Origin: an uncultured Paraglaciecola sp.
GTDB taxonomy: Bacteria > Pseudomonadota > Gammaproteobacteria > Enterobacterales > Alteromonadaceae
Direction of reading: 5' to 3'
Assembly: GCA_905479025.1 (NCBI GenBank)
Contig: CAJQKX010000388.1
Location: 1-10,506 of the forward strand
DNA: 10,506 nt
Part shown: one piece after another, positions 7,315-10,506 of the stretch
Numbering within the stretch: position 1 is the stretch's first letter
Layout: each line of letters starts with the position of its first letter
The notes under the pieces: model-generated
What the model was told of the DNA's origin: nothing
The model's database searches: none
Seen by the model: only the letters and a program-made list of their open reading frames with translations
Made by a program: the position numbers and the translations under genes

Positions 7315-7889
7315 TTTTGACCCCCTTGAATATTTGCTGCAGATCTGGACTGACTTGATCTAACATTTGTTTGGCTGAATCCCAGCATATAACTGGCGCA
7401 TCTTTTAAATCCTACGGCGATATGTTTTTCCACCGTGCTCTCGCTTAACGTCATTTCTTTGGCTATTTCTTTTTGAGAATATCCATATACTTTTTTTAAT
7501 ACAAATACCCGTCTGCACTGCACAGGTAATTGACGAACAGCCTCACAAAAATGGGCAAACTCTTGGTTGCTCGCGTGATTTTCAAACACTGCATCGTGCA
7601 TAGAAGCGTCGACATCAAAATCACAATCAGTTTCTGCTCCATCGGCCAGTCGCGTCTCCGCTTTTTTCAGATGGTCGTAAGCTAAATTTCTTGCCGTTTT
7701 CATTAAAAACGACTTGGGTTGTTCAACAGGCTCCCGCTTATCCATCTGACAAATTCGCACATAAGTTTCTTGAACGATATCTTCAATTTCTTTAGGCGGA
7801 ACTATGCGTGACAACATGCTTGCCATGCTATCCCGTGCAGCCATAAAAATTGGATGCCAAGATGTGTGCTTTGTTGATCTTTTTTGCAT
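7311..7889 (-). CDS. ECF-type RNA polymerase sigma factor, FecI-like
   Basis: A group IV (ECF) sigma factor of 192 residues. It is expected to direct RNA polymerase to the receptor gene and perhaps to this operon when the surface signal is present. Region 2 spans about 15-82, with the core-binding EIEDIVQETYVRI (34-46) and KSFLMKTARNLAYDHLKK (59-76), the part that melts the -10 element. A short acidic linker (84-96) follows. Region 4 spans about 115-165, with LPVQCRRVFVLKKVYGYS and the -35-binding helix-turn-helix EIAKEMTLSESTVEKHI (141-157). The ATG at 7889 has no visible Shine-Dalgarno sequence and lies inside the palindrome GCATATTATATGC. A start at Met16 would still keep all of region 2, but Met1 gives the usual family length. 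Downstream it is coupled to the fecR-like gene, and upstream it is divergent from the TonB receptor, the standard arrangement of a cell-surface signalling set. Confidence 0.95.
   Translation of the reverse strand: MQKRSTKHTSWHPIFMAARDSMASMLSRIVPPKEIEDIVQETYVRICQMDKREPVEQPKSFLMKTARNLAYDHLKKAETRLADGAETDCDFDVDASMHDAVFENHASNQEFAHFCEAVRQLPVQCRRVFVLKKVYGYSQKEIAKEMTLSESTVEKHIAVGFKRCASYMLGFSQTNVRSSQSRSAANIQGGQK
7321..7327 (-). promoter_or_regulatory. Ribosome binding site of the fecR-like gene inside the sigma gene
   Basis: The minus strand reads AAGGGGG six bases before the ATG at 7314, within the last codons of the sigma gene. It is the strongest Shine-Dalgarno sequence in the right half of the window. 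It fixes the FecR start at the ATGA overlap and suggests the anti-sigma regulator is translated at least as well as the sigma factor. Confidence 0.75.
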
Positions 7890-7898
7890 ATTATATGC
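7886..7898. repeat. Perfect palindrome over the sigma-factor start codon
   Basis: GCATAT-T-ATATGC is a perfect 6+1+6 palindrome that includes the sigma start codon (complement of 7887-7889). On the minus strand it contains TATAAT, a perfect -10 hexamer, but no good -35 lies 16-18 bases upstream. Use of this -10 would start transcription inside the annotated coding region. It could be an operator, an mRNA hairpin limiting translation, or chance in AT-rich DNA. Confidence 0.35.
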
Positions 7899-7965
7899 TA
7901 TTTATCGCCGACATTAAGCTTCCTGTGTTTATTAGACGATCATCAACAACTATTCCGCCAGTTTA

Positions 7966-7995
7966 ATAATACCTATTTTCAATTAATGCTGTGAG
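7966..7995 (-). promoter_or_regulatory. Candidate promoter for the sigma/fecR operon
   Basis: On the minus strand CTCACA (complement of 7990-7995) and TATTAT (complement of 7966-7971) are separated by 18 bases, about 75 bases upstream of the sigma start. The match to sigma-70 hexamers is 4/6 and 5/6. It would allow basal expression of the regulators before induction. It is a weak call made by hexamer similarity only. Confidence 0.25.
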
Positions 7996-8025
7996 CTTTG
8001 CTACAAAATAGAAATTAAGTGTAAC

Positions 8026-8110
8026 TTTTTTGTTAATCCATGTTAACGTTTTAAGATAATTTAAATTTTGAAATCCCCACAATATATACGCACATAACGT
8101 TTTGTTAAAT
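8026..8110 (+). promoter_or_regulatory. Repeat-containing upstream region of the TonB receptor gene
   Basis: This AT-rich stretch before the receptor start holds TGTTAA twice at ten-base spacing (8031-8036, 8041-8046). It also holds the nine-base direct repeat TAACGTTTT (8044-8052 and 8095-8103, 51 bases apart). The second copy continues into TTTTGTTAAAT, which resembles the T-run plus GTTAAT at 8026-8037. These are candidate binding sites for the sigma factor or another regulator. No sequence could be fixed as the -35/-10 pair of the ECF sigma. A full Fur box is not present. Confidence 0.35.
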
Positions 8111-8112
8111 CT

Positions 8113-10506
8113 ATGAGATGTAAGAGCTTAAATAACACGGTGACACTCAATACTAAGCTGAAATTTTTTGGTTGCTGTGTGGTTCTATTTTTGTTCAGCC
8201 AGATGCTCTGGGCTCAATCTAAACAAACCTTCCTGGATTTCAATATTGATTTCAGTTATGCCGATGTTTCGTTAATCGAATTTGCTAAACAAGCTGACAT
8301 CACTATCATCTTTCCCTATGAAAAAGTGCAATACCGGCAGGCTAATGCTTTAAAAGGCAGCTTTAGTATCGAACAAGGAATGAGCAAGCTTCTTGACAAT
8401 ACTGGGTTGGCTGCTTCTTTTGAGCGGGATGGCGTGGTGACAATCAAACGTATTTCTATTCGCGATACATTGGTTGAAGACAAATCATTGTTGCAGGACA
8501 TAGTCGACTTGCTAATAGGCAGAGGCGATAAAATCATGACCTTTCCTGAAGAACCATCATCTATCGAACTTATCGAGGTGCGAGGTATCCGTGGCAGTAT
8601 GGATTGGGCGTTGGACATTAAGCAAGAATCAATAGGCGTTTCTGAATCCATTCAATCAGAAGAAATTGGTAAGTTTCCAGATCTTAATTTGGCTGAGTCA
8701 TTACAAAGAATAACGGGTGTCTCGATTGATCGTTCTGAAGGTGAGGGGCAATTTGTCACAGTCCGAGGCTTAGGGCCTCAATTTAATACGGTTTTGAGTA
8801 ATGGACGTAGGTTAGCGACAGATAACCAAGGACGTGAATTTAGTTTTGACACTATCGCGTCAGAACTGGTGACTTCGGTAACAGTAGACAAAACTTTTTC
8901 TGCATCCCAACCATCAGGTGGTATCGGTTCAGTTATTAATATAAAGACAGCAAGACCAATGGCATCCAAGGATTTTAAAGTAGCCGGCAGTCTTAAAGCC
9001 ACGTCTGACAATAACAGTCAAAAAACAACGCCTCAAGGCACCGTTTTTTTTAGTCATAGTAATGACAAGTTGGGATGGTTAGTTTCTTTATCACATCAAA
9101 TGCGCAAAGCACGTATTAACGAAGTGCAAACAGACGGCTGGTTGTTAAATACTGACATTCCGAGCGAGCAGATAACCTCCACAGCAGACAACATTTTTGT
9201 ACCCAGAAACTATGATCAACGTGTGCGATTTGACCAGCGCACTCGCACTGGTGGTACCTTAGTTCTGCAGTATAAGGCTTCACCAAATCTGGATATTAGT
9301 CTTGATTATTTACAATCAGACTTTAATGTAAAAACCGATTCAACATCCTTGGGGCATTGGTTTACATCGAGTAATTTAGAAAATGTTGTGACCGATGAAA
9401 ACGGCACAGCGACATCATTTTCTCAGAATGTAGGCCACGCTACAGACTTTCATGCCCGCACATTCGACAGGCCATCGAGTGTGAATGCATTAGGTTTTAA
9501 TAGTAGTTGGCAAGCCTCCCCAAAAGTGTTGTTGGAGTTTGATGTTTCTAGCTCTAAAGCCAGTACCAAAGATAAGATAGGTGCAGGCAATGCTCTGACG
9601 TTAATCGGTTACCTCAATCGGTCCTCTTTTTCTATATCAGAAGGTAATATTCTACCTCATATAACGGGCTTTGATTCATCAGATCCAAGCATCGTTGATG
9701 CGTTAGGGGATGTCACTGGTGTGTCTGATTATTTGGACCCAGTCAATGGTAGAGCTCATGTGATGATGCGTCGCGGGTGGAATATTGAAGATAAATTTGA
9801 CCAACTAAAAACGGATATTACACTTTTTGATGGGCTTGATTCTAATATAGATATTAAGTTTGGCCTGATGTATTCAAAGCAATCAAAACGCAACGAACGG
9901 TGGGATAATGAAAAAAATGCAGTGCATTGTTCGTTTTGTGGCTATTTCCCAGAGCCAGACCTTCCTAATGGTTTTCAAACAGTATTTGATGCGGGTAGTG
10001 ATTTTCTAAGTAGTGTCAGCGGCAGTGAAAATTTGCCAACCCGTTGGTTAAGACACGATGGTGAAACCCTTTTTAACTTTCTGGAGTCTGCCAGTGATAT
10101 TAATTTCGATGCAGTGATACGAAATAACTCTTTCACGGTTACTGAGAATGTCACGTCTGCTTACCTTCAAGGACAACATAGAACAACATGGCGTGATATT
10201 GAACTATCCTCACAATACGGGGTGCGTTATGAAAACACCGATATCGTGGTAACGGGCTTTGAGTCAGACTTGTTAGCCCTGACGATCCTTGATCAAACTG
10301 AACTGGGTCAACTTAACTCTCCGGGTCGAATTATTTCACGCTCTGCCTCTTATGATAATTGGCTGCCCAGTGTATCAATAAAAGCAGAATGGCAAGATAA
10401 TATCATTGCCAGGTTTGGTCTATCACGATCGTTAACACGACCCACTATGGGGCAGTTGTCACCGAGTTTGGTGTTAAATACAACTCGTCAGGGTGGGGAT
10501 TTACGA
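8113..10506 (+). CDS. TonB-dependent outer-membrane receptor with STN signalling domain (partial, right edge)
   Basis: A transducer-type outer-membrane receptor that takes up a ligand with TonB energy and signals its presence to the FecR partner. 798 codons are present and the C-terminal barrel strands are cut off. Residues 1-34 form a signal peptide (hydrophobic GCCVVLFLFSQM, cleavage after LWA). The STN domain is about 41-112: FNIDFSYADVSLIEFAKQAD, then LKGSFSIEQGMSKLLDNTGL and VVTIKR. After a 40-residue linker the TonB box reads IELIEVRG (151-158). The plug (about 175-280) has FPDLNLAESLQRITGVSIDR, VTVRGLGPQFN and GGIGSVINIKT. The barrel follows, with SRSLTRPTMGQLSP near the edge. The plug and barrel motifs resemble the TonB-Xanth-Caul subfamily, often linked to carbohydrate uptake. 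Cys606 and Cys609 form CSFC in a barrel loop. The ATG at 8113 is the first after an in-frame stop at 8095 and has no clear ribosome binding site. Confidence 0.95.
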   Translation, partial: MRCKSLNNTVTLNTKLKFFGCCVVLFLFSQMLWAQSKQTFLDFNIDFSYADVSLIEFAKQADITIIFPYEKVQYRQANALKGSFSIEQGMSKLLDNTGLAASFERDGVVTIKRISIRDTLVEDKSLLQDIVDLLIGRGDKIMTFPEEPSSIELIEVRGIRGSMDWALDIKQESIGVSESIQSEEIGKFPDLNLAESLQRITGVSIDRSEGEGQFVTVRGLGPQFNTVLSNGRRLATDNQGREFSFDTIASELVTSVTVDKTFSASQPSGGIGSVINIKTARPMASKDFKVAGSLKATSDNNSQKTTPQGTVFFSHSNDKLGWLVSLSHQMRKARINEVQTDGWLLNTDIPSEQITSTADNIFVPRNYDQRVRFDQRTRTGGTLVLQYKASPNLDISLDYLQSDFNVKTDSTSLGHWFTSSNLENVVTDENGTATSFSQNVGHATDFHARTFDRPSSVNALGFNSSWQASPKVLLEFDVSSSKASTKDKIGAGNALTLIGYLNRSSFSISEGNILPHITGFDSSDPSIVDALGDVTGVSDYLDPVNGRAHVMMRRGWNIEDKFDQLKTDITLFDGLDSNIDIKFGLMYSKQSKRNERWDNEKNAVHCSFCGYFPEPDLPNGFQTVFDAGSDFLSSVSGSENLPTRWLRHDGETLFNFLESASDINFDAVIRNNSFTVTENVTSAYLQGQHRTTWRDIELSSQYGVRYENTDIVVTGFESDLLALTILDQTELGQLNSPGRIISRSASYDNWLPSVSIKAEWQDNIIARFGLSRSLTRPTMGQLSPSLVLNTTRQGGDLR

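Noticed and set aside
8055..8060. GATAAT as a possible Fur box upstream of the TonB receptor
   Set aside because: Only one hexamer is present; the neighbouring hexamers do not match the repeated GATAAT/ATTATC pattern. Iron control is not supported by sequence.
8316..9011. Open frames of 111 and 77 codons on the minus strand (8316-8651 and 8778-9011)
   Set aside because: Both lie entirely inside the TonB receptor gene, whose plus-strand frame carries clear STN, TonB-box and plug motifs. The minus-strand peptides show no recognisable family.

Overview
The window looks like a chromosomal segment of a marine gammaproteobacterium, most likely of the Alteromonadales (Alteromonas/Glaciecola/Paraglaciecola type). 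This rests on the moderate-to-low GC content, a glutathione reductase almost collinear with the E. coli enzyme, the prlC/gor neighbourhood, and a TonB receptor of the long 'TonB-Xanth-Caul' style next to a FecI/FecR pair. No database search was possible, so the taxonomic call is inference.

Layout. (1) Positions 1-1379, minus strand: the N-terminal two thirds of oligopeptidase A (prlC), cut by the left edge just before its zinc motif. (2) 1616-2965, plus strand: glutathione reductase (gor), divergent from prlC and closed by a strong hairpin terminator. (3) 3219-4256, plus strand: outer-membrane phospholipase A (pldA), with its active-site residues intact. (4) 4257-4785: about 530 bp with no convincing gene but several inverted repeats, ending in a perfect 15-bp-stem hairpin beside the next gene. 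(5) 4786-7889, minus strand: an ECF sigma factor and a FecR-type anti-sigma regulator, translationally coupled by a 4-bp overlap, then a XylE/GLUT-like sugar:proton symporter after a 93-bp gap that contains a hairpin. (6) 8113 to the right edge, plus strand: a TonB-dependent receptor with an N-terminal STN signalling domain, divergent from the sigma gene and truncated by the window.

The genes in (5) and (6) form a textbook cell-surface signalling set. A transducer-type receptor in the outer membrane binds its ligand, its STN domain contacts the periplasmic part of FecR, and FecR controls the ECF sigma factor. The unusual partner is the sugar symporter at the end of the sigma/anti-sigma strand. 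It suggests that the signal is a carbohydrate rather than an iron-siderophore complex, with the receptor importing an oligosaccharide or sugar across the outer membrane and the symporter moving a sugar across the inner membrane. This is inference from gene order and family resemblance. The left half (prlC, gor, pldA) is housekeeping and membrane-maintenance content, and I see nothing that ties it functionally to the right half.
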